A DNA stretch of 64,000 nucleotides from JOPF136 sp963773835 (lineage in GTDB: Bacteria > Acidobacteriota > Terriglobia > Acidiferrales > UBA7541). Of this stretch, positions 1-8,868 are shown piece by piece. The notes beneath the pieces are model-generated. The model searched no databases. It had not been told where the DNA came from and saw nothing but the letters and a program-made list of their open reading frames with translations. Within the stretch, counting starts at the first letter, position 1. Every line of letters begins with the position of its first letter. The stretch is taken from contig CAVZCQ010000004.1 in the NCBI GenBank assembly GCA_963773835.1, positions 1,352,667 to 1,416,666 of the forward strand. The letters run 5' to 3'. The position numbers and the translations under genes are program-made.

Positions 1-1431
1 GGGGGCACGCGCGGGGCGTACCAGGCCGGCGCTTTGCTGGCATTCCAGGACGCGGAAGTCCCCACGCACATCATTGCGGCGACATCGATCGGGAGCATCA
101 ACGCAGCGGGATACGCCGGCAACTCGGATACGATGGTGGGCAATGCCGAGGCGGTGGTGAACCACTGGCTGGGAGTGACGCCGACGCTGGTGGGGATCGA
201 ATGGACCCGGTATGCGTGGATGCTGGGGGGGCTCATCGCGTTCTGGGCGGGATTGGGGAACCTGATTTACGCGATGCTGTCGTCGGCGGGGTACTCGCTG
301 TCGCTGCCTAATCCGAAACTGACCTGGACCCTGCTGGGGCTAGCCGGGCTGGTGATGCTGCTGCTGTACGACTACCTGCCGTATATCACGTTCATCGCGC
401 GCAGTCTGGTGACGGGAAAACTCTTCAAGATTCAGAGGCGAAGGGCGGCGTACTCGATCGTGGGAAACGCGATCGTGATGGCATTCCTGCTGGCGCTGTT
501 GGACGAGCTGGAAGTCGTCCCACGATTCCGGGCGCTGCTGCGGCTGTACCCGGCGGGAGCGGCAGGTATCGTGGTGCTGGTGGCAGTTCTGCTGGCGTCG
601 CGGCGGTACTGGCGCGTGCCGTTGAGCGGGTTCATGCACAAACTGCTGCGGCTGCCGCTGCGGCCGGGACTGTTTCCGAATTACGAGCGGGCGCGGTTCA
701 TACGGGAGCGGCTGTCGGAGGAGAAACTGCGGGCCTCGCCGATCCACGTGATGTTCAGCGCGACGGATCTCGAGTCAGGAGACCCGGTGTTCTTCTCGAA
801 CACGCCGAAAGAGAAGCTGGCGGGGGAGCAGGGCGCGGACGCGGAGTTTGTGCGAACGATGGTGGTGGAAACAACGGACCTGGTGGGGGCGGTGGTGGCG
901 TCGTCGGCGCTGCCGCTGGCGTTCGAGCCCATGATGCTGCACGGAAGGCTGTACGCGGACGGCGGATTGTGCGCGAACCAGCCGCTGCGACCGGCGGTGC
1001 GGCTGGGAGCGGACGTGGTGTTCCTGATCATGATGGACTCGGTGCAGGGAAAAAAGAAAACGCTGAAGACGTTTGTGGACGTGGGGCTCTCCGCCGTGGA
1101 CATCCTGATGCGGCAGACGCTCGTGAACGACATGCGGATCGCAGCGAACTTCAATATGACGTGCGAGCGAGCGGCGGAAAAAAACGGTTTACGTCCGGAG
1201 GATGTGGAAATCGTGCTGGGGGCGCGCCGGTACCGCTATGTGAAATCCTTCGCGGTGTGCCCGGAGGAATCGATACCGGGGTCGGCGCTGGACTTCAGTC
1301 CGGAGCGGACACGCGAGGCCATCCTGCTGGGCTACCGGGATGGAATGACGCAGATCCTGAATTTCCTAGCGTACGCGCGAGGGGCACGGTTCAGCCATCC
1401 GCGGCACGAACTGGAGTGGGAATTGCACTGA
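1..1431 (+). CDS. Patatin-like phospholipase with membrane segments, 5' end cut by window
   Basis: A serine acyl-hydrolase of the patatin family, predicted to cleave lipid acyl esters at the membrane. Reading is open from base 1: the first codons give the glycine-rich oxyanion loop (GGTRGAY), so the true start lies left of the window. The nucleophile elbow is ATSIG (Ser at nt 85-87) with Ala where the family usually has Gly. The partner Asp is in the DGG motif (Asp at nt 958-960). Between them lie about four hydrophobic stretches (about nt 217-285, 322-378, 451-507, 544-603), an insertion that would anchor the enzyme in the inner membrane. It converges on the amidase on the other strand. The family call is firm; the substrate is unknown. 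Confidence 0.85.
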   Translation, partial: GGTRGAYQAGALLAFQDAEVPTHIIAATSIGSINAAGYAGNSDTMVGNAEAVVNHWLGVTPTLVGIEWTRYAWMLGGLIAFWAGLGNLIYAMLSSAGYSLSLPNPKLTWTLLGLAGLVMLLLYDYLPYITFIARSLVTGKLFKIQRRRAAYSIVGNAIVMAFLLALLDELEVVPRFRALLRLYPAGAAGIVVLVAVLLASRRYWRVPLSGFMHKLLRLPLRPGLFPNYERARFIRERLSEEKLRASPIHVMFSATDLESGDPVFFSNTPKEKLAGEQGADAEFVRTMVVETTDLVGAVVASSALPLAFEPMMLHGRLYADGGLCANQPLRPAVRLGADVVFLIMMDSVQGKKKTLKTFVDVGLSAVDILMRQTLVNDMRIAANFNMTCERAAEKNGLRPEDVEIVLGARRYRYVKSFAVCPEESIPGSALDFSPERTREAILLGYRDGMTQILNFLAYARGARFSHPRHELEWELH

Positions 1432-1573
1432 GGGCAGAGCGGGCCGCTGCCGCCGCACTCGGTGGAAATCGTGGGTGAGGAGGATTCCCGGCTGTCCACT
1501 CTGGAGCCGAAGGATGCGGGGGAGTGAACGGGAAAAGGCCGCAGGGTTATAGCGCCGCGCAACGGGGGCGCGG

Positions 1574-3181
1574 TCACAGCATCAACCGCGGCAGGTGATC
1601 CCGCACCCAGCCGGTGGCCTGGTCATAGGCGTAAGCGAGCTGGAGAACATCGAAATCGGCGTGGTGCCTGCCGATAATCTGCAATCCCATGGGCAGGCCA
1701 GTAGCGCTGAAACCGACGGGAACGTTGATGACAGGACAGCCGGAGAGAGTGCCGGGGACGACGACCTCCATCCAGCGGTGATACGTGTCCATTTGGATTC
1801 CGTTGATTTCGCGGGGCCAATGCTCGTTGACGTCGAAAGGAAACACCTGGGCGCTGGGGAGCAGGAGAAAATCGAAGGCGTCGAATAGGCTGCAGACGCT
1901 TCGATACCAGCTGGTGCGGGCGACCTCGGCGTCGGCGAGATCCTGCGCGGTGAGCTTGAAACTTCCCTCCACTTCCCACTGGGCTTCAGGCTTCAGCTTC
2001 GCACGTTTCGACGGATCTTTGTAGAACTCCGAGAGACCACAACCCACCAGCCAGTGGCGAAGCACGAGCCATGTGTGCCACAGGCGTGTGGGAGGGAAAT
2101 TGGGACGGGCTTCATCGATTTTGCAGCCGATGGACTCGAAGGCCTTGAAGGACTGCTCGCACAGTTCTTTCACTCCATGCTCCATGGGCAGATAGCCGCT
2201 GAAATCGCCGAGCCAGGCGAGGCGCGTGCGCTTGAAGTCGCGGGCGAGAGGGCGAGCAAACAGGGCGGGATCCTGCTCGATGGAAATGGGGTCGCGCGCA
2301 TCCGGACCGGCCATGACAGAAAGCAGCAGGGCCATATCGGCGGGGGAGCGGCCCATGGCGCCGTCGGCGGAGAGCAGATGGCCGAAGACATCGAGGCTGG
2401 GGCCAACCGGGACGCGACCGAACGACGGGCGGAAGCCGAAGACGTTGTTGTATGCGGCGGGATTGCGAAGCGAGCCCATCATGTCGCTACCGTCTGCAAC
2501 GGGAAGCATGCGGAGAGCGAGCGAGACGGCGGCGCCGCCGCTCGAGCCCCCGGCGCATTTGGACTGGTCGTAGGCGTTTCGAGTGGCGCCGAACACCGTG
2601 TTGTACGTCTGCGAGCCGAGGCCGAATTCCGGAGCGTTGGTCTTGCCGATGAGGATGGCGCCGTTCTTCCTCAGGCGTTCGACGAAGATGGCGTCGTGGG
2701 TGGGAATGGTGTCGAGGAGCGGGGAGCCCCAGGTGGTGCGAATACCCTAGGTGGGCGCGAGGTCCTTGACGGCGTGAGGAAAGCCGTGCATCCAGCCGAG
2801 CGATTCGCCGCGGGCAAGTTGGGCGTCGCGTTCATCGGCCTGCTTCAGGAGCGCATCCGGTTCCTGAAGGGAGACGATCGCGTTGACTTTAGGGTTGAGC
2901 CGGGCAATGTGGTCGAGATAGGCGGTCATCACTTCGCGGCACGAGGCGCGTCTTGCGTGGATGGTCTGCGAGAGCTCGACCGCATCCATCAGCACGAGAT
3001 CGGTGGTGGAGGAGGGGAGACGCATGGACGGGAAGCCTTCGCCGGATGCGTCGAGGAGCATACCAGAGGCAAGGACGCCGGAGAGTTTGCCGGTGGCGGC
3101 CAGAAAGTTGCGGCGCGAGACATTGCCGGCAGCGGATATGGGCCGCTCTGGCAGCGAGCCTTCTGGAGCCAATCGATCCAT
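1574..3181 (-). pseudogene. Amidase-signature enzyme, Tat-exported, split by one in-frame TAG
   Basis: Amidase-signature family enzyme that would hydrolyse a C-N amide bond with a Ser-cisSer-Lys triad. The start at 3181 has AAGGAG eight bases upstream. The N-terminus carries a twin-arginine motif (SRRNFLAATG) and hydrophobic stretch, implying Tat export. The Lys is in VKDLAP and the serines in GGSSGG, so both halves keep catalytic residues. A TAG at 2747-2749 interrupts the frame where relatives have a sense codon (AAG to TAG would suffice). The next 50 codons (TTWGSP, GKTNAPEFGLGSQ) continue in the same frame into the part that could reinitiate at GTG 2596. So it is a single nonsense change, a recent pseudogene, readthrough or a sequencing error. 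Divergent from the TetR gene. Confidence 0.85.
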
Positions 3182-3282
3182 GCCGAAATCTCCTTCGATG
3201 TGAGCCGACGGGCAGGAAGGATAACACCGCGGGAACAGGCAGTGGCGGAGGAGAGGAAGGGGGATTGACAGGAGCCCGTCTT

Positions 3283-3298
3283 AGTTGAATACTTAACT
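3283..3298. promoter_or_regulatory. Imperfect palindrome, candidate TetR operator
   Basis: AGTTGAATACTTAACT matches its reverse complement at 12 of 16 positions and ends three bases before the tetR start codon, in the intergene between the divergent amidase and tetR. TetR-family proteins usually bind such palindromes and repress themselves and the divergent neighbour. No Shine-Dalgarno is seen before the tetR ATG, so this is a plausible autoregulatory site overlapping the start region. Confidence 0.45.
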
Positions 3299-3301
3299 TA
3301 A

Positions 3302-3970
3302 ATGAGCAGCAAGCTCCCGACACGACAGCGTTTGCTTGACGCGGCGCTCTATCTCTTTTGGCTGCAAGGCTATACAGCAACGGGAATCGCTCAGATACTC
3401 GAGCGGGCGGGAGCGAATGCCGGAAGCTTTTATCACTTCTTCAAAACCAAGGAAGAACTGCTGCTTGCGGTGCTGGAATTCTACATACGCTCGCTGGAGC
3501 CGGTGGTGGTGCTACCGGTGTTCAGCCAAACGACGGATCCTATCGAGCGCGTCTTTGGGATTCTGGAATTCTACCGTCGCAACCTGCTGGCTACTGGGTG
3601 CACGTACGGATGTCCGATCGGGCGACTGGCACTGGAGATTCCGGAGGAGCAATTCCGGGTGCACAAACGGCTGGCCGACAATTTTGATGGGTGGACGGCG
3701 GCGGTGGAAACGTGCCTGAAGGATGCGGGCGAACGGCTGCCCGCGGAGACCAATGCGAAAACACTCTCGCAGTTCGTGCTGACGGTGATGGAGGGAGGAG
3801 TGATGCAGGCACGGGCACACAGGGCGATCGAACCGTTCGACGCCTCGGTGGAGCACCTGCGCGCATATTTCCGGCTGCTGCTGGAGCGGGGCGAGGCCGA
3901 GAAGAATTCGAAGGCAGCAAGCGGGCAGCTATCCCCAGGCGGCTCCGCAAACCCTAAGGAGGCGAGATGA
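3302..3970 (+). CDS. TetR/AcrR-family transcriptional regulator
   Basis: A 222-residue one-component repressor. The N-terminal helix-turn-helix is clear at about residues 8-54 (TRQRLLDAALYLF, then GSFYHFFKTKEELL, the family's recognition-helix signature). The rest is the variable helical ligand domain with a CxYGCPIG patch. The start is the ATG directly after an AGTT-AACT palindrome. Its TGA overlaps the ATG of the next gene (ATGA), so the two are translationally coupled. It diverges from the amidase and may control it. The ligand is unknown. Confidence 0.88.
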   Translation: MSSKLPTRQRLLDAALYLFWLQGYTATGIAQILERAGANAGSFYHFFKTKEELLLAVLEFYIRSLEPVVVLPVFSQTTDPIERVFGILEFYRRNLLATGCTYGCPIGRLALEIPEEQFRVHKRLADNFDGWTAAVETCLKDAGERLPAETNAKTLSQFVLTVMEGGVMQARAHRAIEPFDASVEHLRAYFRLLLERGEAEKNSKAASGQLSPGGSANPKEAR

Positions 3971-4497
3971 GAAAGGCTATCGCGATGCCCGCATTACTGG
4001 CGCTGGCGGCGGCCGCGCTGTTCGGCCAGGAGAGCGGACCAATAGCACCGGCGACGAAACCGATCGCCGCGCTGGCGTGGCTTGTGGGCGGGGTGTGGAC
4101 GGCGGACGGGACGACGCTGGCGCCTGGACTGAAGATCGAGACGCGGTACCAGTGGTCGGACAACGACGCGTACATCCGGTTCACCACGCATTTTGTGACC
4201 GAGAAGGGAACGCTGAAGAACTACGACGGGCATTTTTTCTGGAATCCGGAGCACTCCGCGCTCGCGGTGTGGTACATGGACGCGAGGAACCATATCACGC
4301 AGGGACCGGTGGTGGTGGAGGGAGACGTGATGCAAATCGCCTTCCGGGCGGAAGACTTCCAGGGAAGAATGGCCGACCTGCGGGTGCAGGTGACGCGGAA
4401 AACGAACGACCATTACACATGGATGCTCGAGGAGAAGCAGGCGGCGGGATGGGGACAGCTGGCGAGTTTGGAGTATTTGAGGACTGCCGAAAAATAG
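3967..4497 (+). CDS. Secreted hypothetical protein coupled to tetR
   Basis: A 176-residue protein with a signal peptide (MRKAIAMPALLALAAAALFGQ). The mature part starts near APATKPIAALAWLVGGVWTAD and is rich in aromatic beta-strand-like segments (YQWSDND, GHFFWNPE, VWYMDAR), as in small secreted lipocalin-like domains. No catalytic motif is recognised. It overlaps the upstream regulator by four bases (ATGA), so they form one transcription unit. Its function is unknown; probably periplasmic or cell-surface. Confidence 0.7.
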   Translation: MRKAIAMPALLALAAAALFGQESGPIAPATKPIAALAWLVGGVWTADGTTLAPGLKIETRYQWSDNDAYIRFTTHFVTEKGTLKNYDGHFFWNPEHSALAVWYMDARNHITQGPVVVEGDVMQIAFRAEDFQGRMADLRVQVTRKTNDHYTWMLEEKQAAGWGQLASLEYLRTAEK

Positions 4498-4521
4498 CAG
4501 ACAGCGAGCGGCATACTGCAG

Positions 4522-4612
4522 CGGCCCTTCACTCTTCAGGGTGCACTAAAGCCGCCCTTCATCGCTCGCGTTAGCGGCACGGCCCTTCCTGCGCCAGGGC
4601 GTACTAAAGCCG
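4522..4612. repeat. Two imperfect 33-bp direct repeats
   Basis: Units at 4522-4554 and 4580-4612 both start CGGCCCTTC and end ACTAAAGCCG, with a CAGGG core and a diverged middle. They lie in the intergene between the secreted protein and the TPR protein. The form suggests a dispersed intergenic repeat family, but only these two copies were seen here. Confidence 0.6.
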
Positions 4613-4661
4613 TACCCTGAATTATCCCTTGGACCTGGTGCTCGGCTAGGTCAGGCTTAGG

Positions 4662-4667
4662 TATAAT
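4662..4667 (+). promoter_or_regulatory. Candidate -10 hexamer TATAAT, possibly leaderless promoter
   Basis: A perfect TATAAT lies eight bases before ATG 4675 and overlaps an earlier in-frame ATG (4666). If used, transcription would begin at about the ATG at 4675, giving a leaderless message. No good -35 hexamer is seen at 16-18 bases, so confidence is modest. Confidence 0.35.
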
Positions 4668-4674
4668 GCCGGAC

Positions 4675-6102
4675 ATGAAAACACAACTCTACCGGGCCTT
4701 TTCGCTCGTCTTGGCGATGGCGCTATTGATGCCGACGGCGCCTGTGTGGGCAACATGCGGCGGCGGTGGCGGCGGGGGAATGGGCGGCGCGGACGAGCCG
4801 GCGTATCAGGTGCCGTGGAAGGTGTTGAAGCCGGGTGAACCGCCGGTGAAAGAGGGACTGATCCTGTACTGGTTCCCGACCGGGCAAATGGAGCTGGAGC
4901 GATCCAGCCTGCGCAATTCACGAACGCTGACGCTGTACGCCTCGCAGTGCGTGGCGATGACGATCGCGCCGGCTTCGGCGCCGGTGGGACAAAAACTGAT
5001 CGAGAACTCGAAACTGCCGGTAGCCGTGCTGACCGAGCCGGACGAGAAAGAGGTGGGACGGGCGGAGAACGTGGGCGGGTTTTTGCGCGTGGATGCGGTG
5101 GAAAAGCTGCTGGACAACGAGATGAAGAAGCGGGAATCCGCAATGAAGGAACGGCTGGAGGACGCGAAGAACAAAGCGAAGAGCGGGGACAAACAGGGGG
5201 CGATTGAAGAGCTGCGCCTGGTGGCGGGACAGAAATGCATGTTTCCAGGCCGGGCGAAAGACGCCGCAAAAGAGCTGAAGAAACTGGGAGTGACCGATGT
5301 AGGCCAGGTTTACGACGCGCCGAATTTTGACCGGGCGCTGGGCGCGCGGATGACCGCAACGCTGGCGGAAGGGCTGGCGGCGGAAAACCGTGCGGATTAC
5401 CGGGAGGCGGAGCGGCTGTACACGGAGGCGCACCGGATGGATCCCGCGGATGCGACGCCGCTGAGGTATCTGGGAGAACTCTACCGGCACCACATCGGGG
5501 ACTGGGACCGCGCGCGGAGCACGTTTGAAGAAATCCTGGCGATGCCGGCGGACCCGATATCGCGGGCAGTGGCGCTGCACGGGCTGGGGAAAATGACGAT
5601 CCACGACGGAGATTTCCAAAAAGGGCTGGCGCTGATGGAGCGGTCGGTGGAGACGTATCCGCTGGCGCTGGCGTACCGGAACCTGGCGGTGTATTGGAAC
5701 TCGGAGGGGAACGCGGCGAAAACCGAGCAGTACGTAGAGGCGGCGCTGGCGGTGGCTCCGAAGGATCCTTACAACCTGGTGTTTGCGGCCGTGTTCCTGG
5801 CAGAGAACGGCCGCGGAGACGAGGCGCTGAAAGTGGCGCGGGAAAACGAGGGGTTGCTGGCGGCGTCTTACAACCTGGCGGCGATCTACGCGCAGACGGG
5901 GAAGCGGGAAAAGGCGCTGGAACTACTGAGGCGGCACTTTTTCGAGTACGAGCGATACCAGGCGGTGCGCAGCAAAGAGATGATGGAGGCGCGGGTGGAT
6001 GCGGTGTTCGCTACGCTGAAGAGCGATCCGGCATTCGTGGAGCTGACGGCGGGCGCGGACGGAAAGCTGGACGCGACGAAAGCGATGAGCGAACGGAAGT
6101 AG
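4675..6102 (+). CDS. Secreted TPR-repeat protein
   Basis: A roughly 475-residue exported protein. The ATG at 4675 is preferred to the one at 4666: it gives a normal signal peptide (MKTQLYRAFSLVLAMALLMPTAPVWA) and lies just after a TATAAT box. A glycine run (CGGGGGGG) follows the cleavage site. A Lys/Glu-rich helical stretch (about residues 145-185) precedes several tetratricopeptide repeats from about residue 235 to 430 (ENRADYREAERLYTEAH, LAYRNLAVYWNSEGN, SYNLAAIYAQTGK). TPRs mediate protein binding, and the partner is unknown. It stands alone, followed by a dispersed repeat. Confidence 0.75.
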   Translation: MKTQLYRAFSLVLAMALLMPTAPVWATCGGGGGGGMGGADEPAYQVPWKVLKPGEPPVKEGLILYWFPTGQMELERSSLRNSRTLTLYASQCVAMTIAPASAPVGQKLIENSKLPVAVLTEPDEKEVGRAENVGGFLRVDAVEKLLDNEMKKRESAMKERLEDAKNKAKSGDKQGAIEELRLVAGQKCMFPGRAKDAAKELKKLGVTDVGQVYDAPNFDRALGARMTATLAEGLAAENRADYREAERLYTEAHRMDPADATPLRYLGELYRHHIGDWDRARSTFEEILAMPADPISRAVALHGLGKMTIHDGDFQKGLALMERSVETYPLALAYRNLAVYWNSEGNAAKTEQYVEAALAVAPKDPYNLVFAAVFLAENGRGDEALKVARENEGLLAASYNLAAIYAQTGKREKALELLRRHFFEYERYQAVRSKEMMEARVDAVFATLKSDPAFVELTAGADGKLDATKAMSERK

Positions 6103-6131
6103 GGGATTGGCCAACCTTCCAAAGCGAAAAG

Positions 6132-6160
6132 CAGATCCCTCGCTCCGCTCGGGATGACAG
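6132..6160. repeat. Dispersed intergenic repeat fragment
   Basis: The stretch CAGATCCCTCGCTCCGCTCGG plus GATGACAG resembles a short repeat common between genes in many bacterial genomes. It lies between the convergent TPR and PilZ genes. Only one copy was noticed here, so membership of a repeat family is recognition, not measurement. Confidence 0.4.
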
Positions 6161-6288
6161 ACTTAGCTTCTGCGCGAGCGCAATCAATCCGGACAACAGC
6201 AGGATTCCGACGACAATCCGTGTGCCAGATGAGCGTGCCGAAGAGCACGAGTGTGCAACGCCGGATCCAGACTAGATGAAGGCCGGAG

Positions 6289-7143
6289 TTACAGTTCGGA
6301 CTTTTTGACCCAGGAGACGCCGTAGAGATTGAGATTCTTTCCGGGCAGGGGCTGGACGCGCCGGACGCGTGCGAGGGAGAAGACGTTTTCCGCGCCCTTC
6401 ATGTAGGGAGCGGCGACTTCGAGGAGGGCTCCGACGCGGTAGGCGTGGGAGCTGAAGAAACTGAGGCCGCTGCGGGAAACATTGTCGATCTGAACGAAAT
6501 CGTCCACGCCGAAACCAGGCTCGCGGACGCATCCGGCCATTTTCATTTGCACGCGAGCGCTTTTGCGGGACTGGCGTTCCTTTGAGGAGTCAGGCGTGGG
6601 CTGGAGGGCGGCCTTGGGGGGAGGCTCGGAGAGTTTGCGCTTGTCGCCGGTGGCTTCATGGGAGGCGAGATGCCAGACGGTAGGTTCGCCGCACCATTTG
6701 CAACTGCGGGTAATCTGGCGATTGGCCTGGAAGACGTCACATTCGAGGGCGGTGAGTGAAGCGAGTTCGCGGCCCTGGCAGGCGTTGCATTCGAGCCAGC
6801 GCTCGAAACGCGCGTTTTCGGAATCGGCGGACCACGGGAAATTGACGTTCCAGAGCCTGAATTCGGGCTCGAGGAGCGCTATGCCGTAGACGCGGCATTC
6901 GGGCCGGGAGCTCATCTCGCCGATGATGCGCGCGGGGGCTTCCGCGCCGGTGGCAAGGTTGAGAACGGTGATCTGCTGCATAGGAGCGAGGCGGTGGCTG
7001 GAGACGATGGCGGCGCCATCGCGGCAGAGGACCTGCGTCTGAGTCATCTCCATGAAATCCTGGCCGGTAATTTCCGTTCCGAACACCTGGATGGGCATGG
7101 CGATGGAAATTCGTTCGCCGGAACGCTCACTGTGAACCGTCAT
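6289..7143 (-). CDS. Double PilZ-domain protein with central zinc ribbon
   Basis: A 284-residue cytoplasmic protein. The start at 7143 (MTVHSERSGER) has GGAGGA about nine bases upstream, better than the TTG two codons earlier. An N-terminal PilZ-like domain (about 5-105) and a C-terminal one (about 185-284, starting RKSARVQMKM and containing VDNVSRSGLSF-like residues) flank two CxxC pairs, CNAC (119-122) and CKWC (147-150), that look like a zinc ribbon. PilZ domains often bind cyclic di-GMP, but the usual RxxxR...D/NxSxxG motif is only partly visible, so nucleotide binding is uncertain. Divergent from the WxxGxW gene. Confidence 0.72.
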   Translation of the reverse strand: MTVHSERSGERISIAMPIQVFGTEITGQDFMEMTQTQVLCRDGAAIVSSHRLAPMQQITVLNLATGAEAPARIIGEMSSRPECRVYGIALLEPEFRLWNVNFPWSADSENARFERWLECNACQGRELASLTALECDVFQANRQITRSCKWCGEPTVWHLASHEATGDKRKLSEPPPKAALQPTPDSSKERQSRKSARVQMKMAGCVREPGFGVDDFVQIDNVSRSGLSFFSSHAYRVGALLEVAAPYMKGAENVFSLARVRRVQPLPGKNLNLYGVSWVKKSEL

Positions 7144-7525
7144 TCCCAATCTTCCTCCGGTTGGCTACCGCGCGCTGGATAAAGGGTGAAAGTGAGACGA
7201 CCCGCCGCGAACTTGAGCGGCAGCTCGACTGGGCAGCCTCTGGCAGTGATCGTAGTGGGCTGCCAGGACGGCTGCAATGGGACGAAGGTACCCCGGGGGG
7301 CGCCCGGAATACAGGTCCTCCACGCCGCGGGAGCGAGGCCGTGCGCGAAGACGAGGCCAGCCTGGACGGAAGGACAGGTGCCCAATTGGATGAGCGGGAG
7401 AGGGGCGAAACTTTCCGGGGAAAATAGGGTTATAGTATGGGGCTGTACTGCCGGAGACGATGCCCAGGCGTCCTCGGACTGACCCCTCAAGCAATCAGAG
7501 AGACAAAAGAGGAGGCGTGCAGACC
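7144..7525. other. Divergent intergenic region, 382 bp
   Basis: Non-coding stretch between the PilZ gene (minus) and the WxxGxW gene (plus). It should hold both promoters. TATAGT at 7431-7436 is a possible -10 for the plus gene, without a convincing -35. Nothing else stands out. Confidence 0.4.
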
Positions 7526-8638
7526 ATGCGCTCTCTCAAACCGAGCCGTTGGCTGTTGCTGGCATTGCTGATGCTGGCCATCCCTGCCGTATCGCGGGCA
7601 CAGGTTTTTGTTTCGGTGCGCATCGGGCCGCCGCCATTGCCGGTGTACGTGCAGCCGGTGATTCCGGCACCTGGCTACCTCTGGTCGCCGGGCTATTGGG
7701 CATATGGACCCGGGGGCTACTACTGGGTTCCGGGGACGTGGGTGGAGCCGCCAGCGGTGGGGCTGCTGTGGACGCCCGGCTATTGGGGCTGGGGGGGCGG
7801 ACTCTACGTATGGCACGGCGGATACTGGGGGCCGCACGTGGGCTTCTACGGGGGAATTAACTACGGATTCGGCTATACGGGAGTGGGATACGGGGGAGGC
7901 TACTGGCGAGGGAGGGAGTTCTATTACAACCGCTCGGTGACGAACGTAAACACAACGATCATCCACAACACCTATGAACGGACAGTCGTGAACGGAGGAG
8001 CTGTGAACCGGACCGCGTTCAATGGCGGCCCGGGCGGAATTGCGGCGCGGCCGACCTCAGGGGAGCTGGCGGCCGGGAGGGAGCGACACGTCCAGCCTAC
8101 GGGGCTCCAGGCGCAACACCAGCAGGCGGCCAGCACGAATCGCGCGATGTTTGCGTCGGCGAACCACGGGCAGCCGTCGGTTGCGGCGACGGCGCGGCCG
8201 GGAGTCTTCAAAGGCGCGGGAGTGCAGGCGGCACGACCGGCGGGAGCGCAGACCGAGACGCGCGGGACAGTGGCGCCGGGCACGGCGAGGTCGTCTGCGG
8301 CTACGGGCCAGCCCCATGCGCAGCCTGGATCTCAGGCAGCGCCGGCGTACAAGCCGGCCCCGGGATATCAGGCAGCGCCGGCGTACAAGCCAGCGCCCGC
8401 GTATGGCGGGCAAGCGGCGAAGGCGCCACAGCAGCATCAGGGGCAGCAGCCGCAGGCGGTGCAACCACATCAGGCGCCGCCCCCACGGGAACACCAGGCG
8501 CAGCATCAGCAGCAGCAGCCGCAGGCGGTGCAACCACATCAGGCGCCGCCCCCACAGGAACACCAGGCGCAGCATCAGCAGCAGCATCATCCGCAGGGGC
8601 AGCAGCACGAGGAAAAACCGCACAAACCGCGGAGCTAA
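7526..8638 (+). CDS. Secreted WxxGxW-repeat protein with Gln/His/Pro-rich tail
   Basis: A 370-residue exported protein. ATG 7526 is chosen because AGGAGG lies eleven bases upstream and a signal peptide follows (MRSLKPSRWLLLALLMLAIPAVSRAQ). Residues about 50-110 hold WxPGxW-type repeats (WSPGYW, WVPGTW, WTPGYW, WHGGYW), which define a widespread secreted repeat family of unknown role. A Tyr/Gly-rich stretch follows, then a disordered Ala/Gln/Pro tail with a perfectly tandem 23-residue repeat. It ends in a strong terminator. It may be a surface or envelope structural protein; no enzyme motif is seen. Confidence 0.75.
   Translation: MRSLKPSRWLLLALLMLAIPAVSRAQVFVSVRIGPPPLPVYVQPVIPAPGYLWSPGYWAYGPGGYYWVPGTWVEPPAVGLLWTPGYWGWGGGLYVWHGGYWGPHVGFYGGINYGFGYTGVGYGGGYWRGREFYYNRSVTNVNTTIIHNTYERTVVNGGAVNRTAFNGGPGGIAARPTSGELAAGRERHVQPTGLQAQHQQAASTNRAMFASANHGQPSVAATARPGVFKGAGVQAARPAGAQTETRGTVAPGTARSSAATGQPHAQPGSQAAPAYKPAPGYQAAPAYKPAPAYGGQAAKAPQQHQGQQPQAVQPHQAPPPREHQAQHQQQQPQAVQPHQAPPPQEHQAQHQQQHHPQGQQHEEKPHKPRS
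8452..8589. repeat. Tandem 69-bp coding repeat, two copies
   Basis: Units 8452-8520 and 8521-8589 differ at one visible base (CGG/CAG). They encode two 23-residue units containing AVQPHQAPPP and EHQAQHQQQ. A shorter 36-bp-spaced duplication (TCAGGCAGCGCCGGCGTACA) starts at 8332 and 8368. The near-identity implies recent slippage or duplication. Confidence 0.9.
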
Positions 8639-8672
8639 ATGCGGGCTGCACTGAGTGGTTAAAGGGTCCGGA

Positions 8673-8700
8673 GGCCGGGCGGTGGCGCCCGGCCTTTTTT
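8673..8700 (+). terminator. Rho-independent terminator
   Basis: A nine-base-pair GC stem (GGCCGGGCG at 8673-8681 with CGCCCGGCC at 8686-8694), a GTGG loop and six T residues. It lies 35 bases after the stop of the WxxGxW gene and ends that transcript. Confidence 0.92.
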
Positions 8701-8868
8701 GTCTTGGAGCGAGAAGTGCGGGTTCTGACCGGAGAGCAACGCTTCCATTGCTGTCGGCATCGGGGTACAGTTAGGAGCATTAATCTGCTCGGGAGACCGC
8801 CGAAGCGGTTTCCCGGGAGCACGGCGGCCGCCCCAGTCCTGCGGGTCGAGCCGGCGGAAAGAGGCGCG

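Noticed and set aside
2054..3268. Long plus-strand ORF opposite the amidase
   Set aside because: It is a GC-rich antisense shadow with no ribosome-binding site and no recognisable protein; the minus strand carries the amidase motifs.
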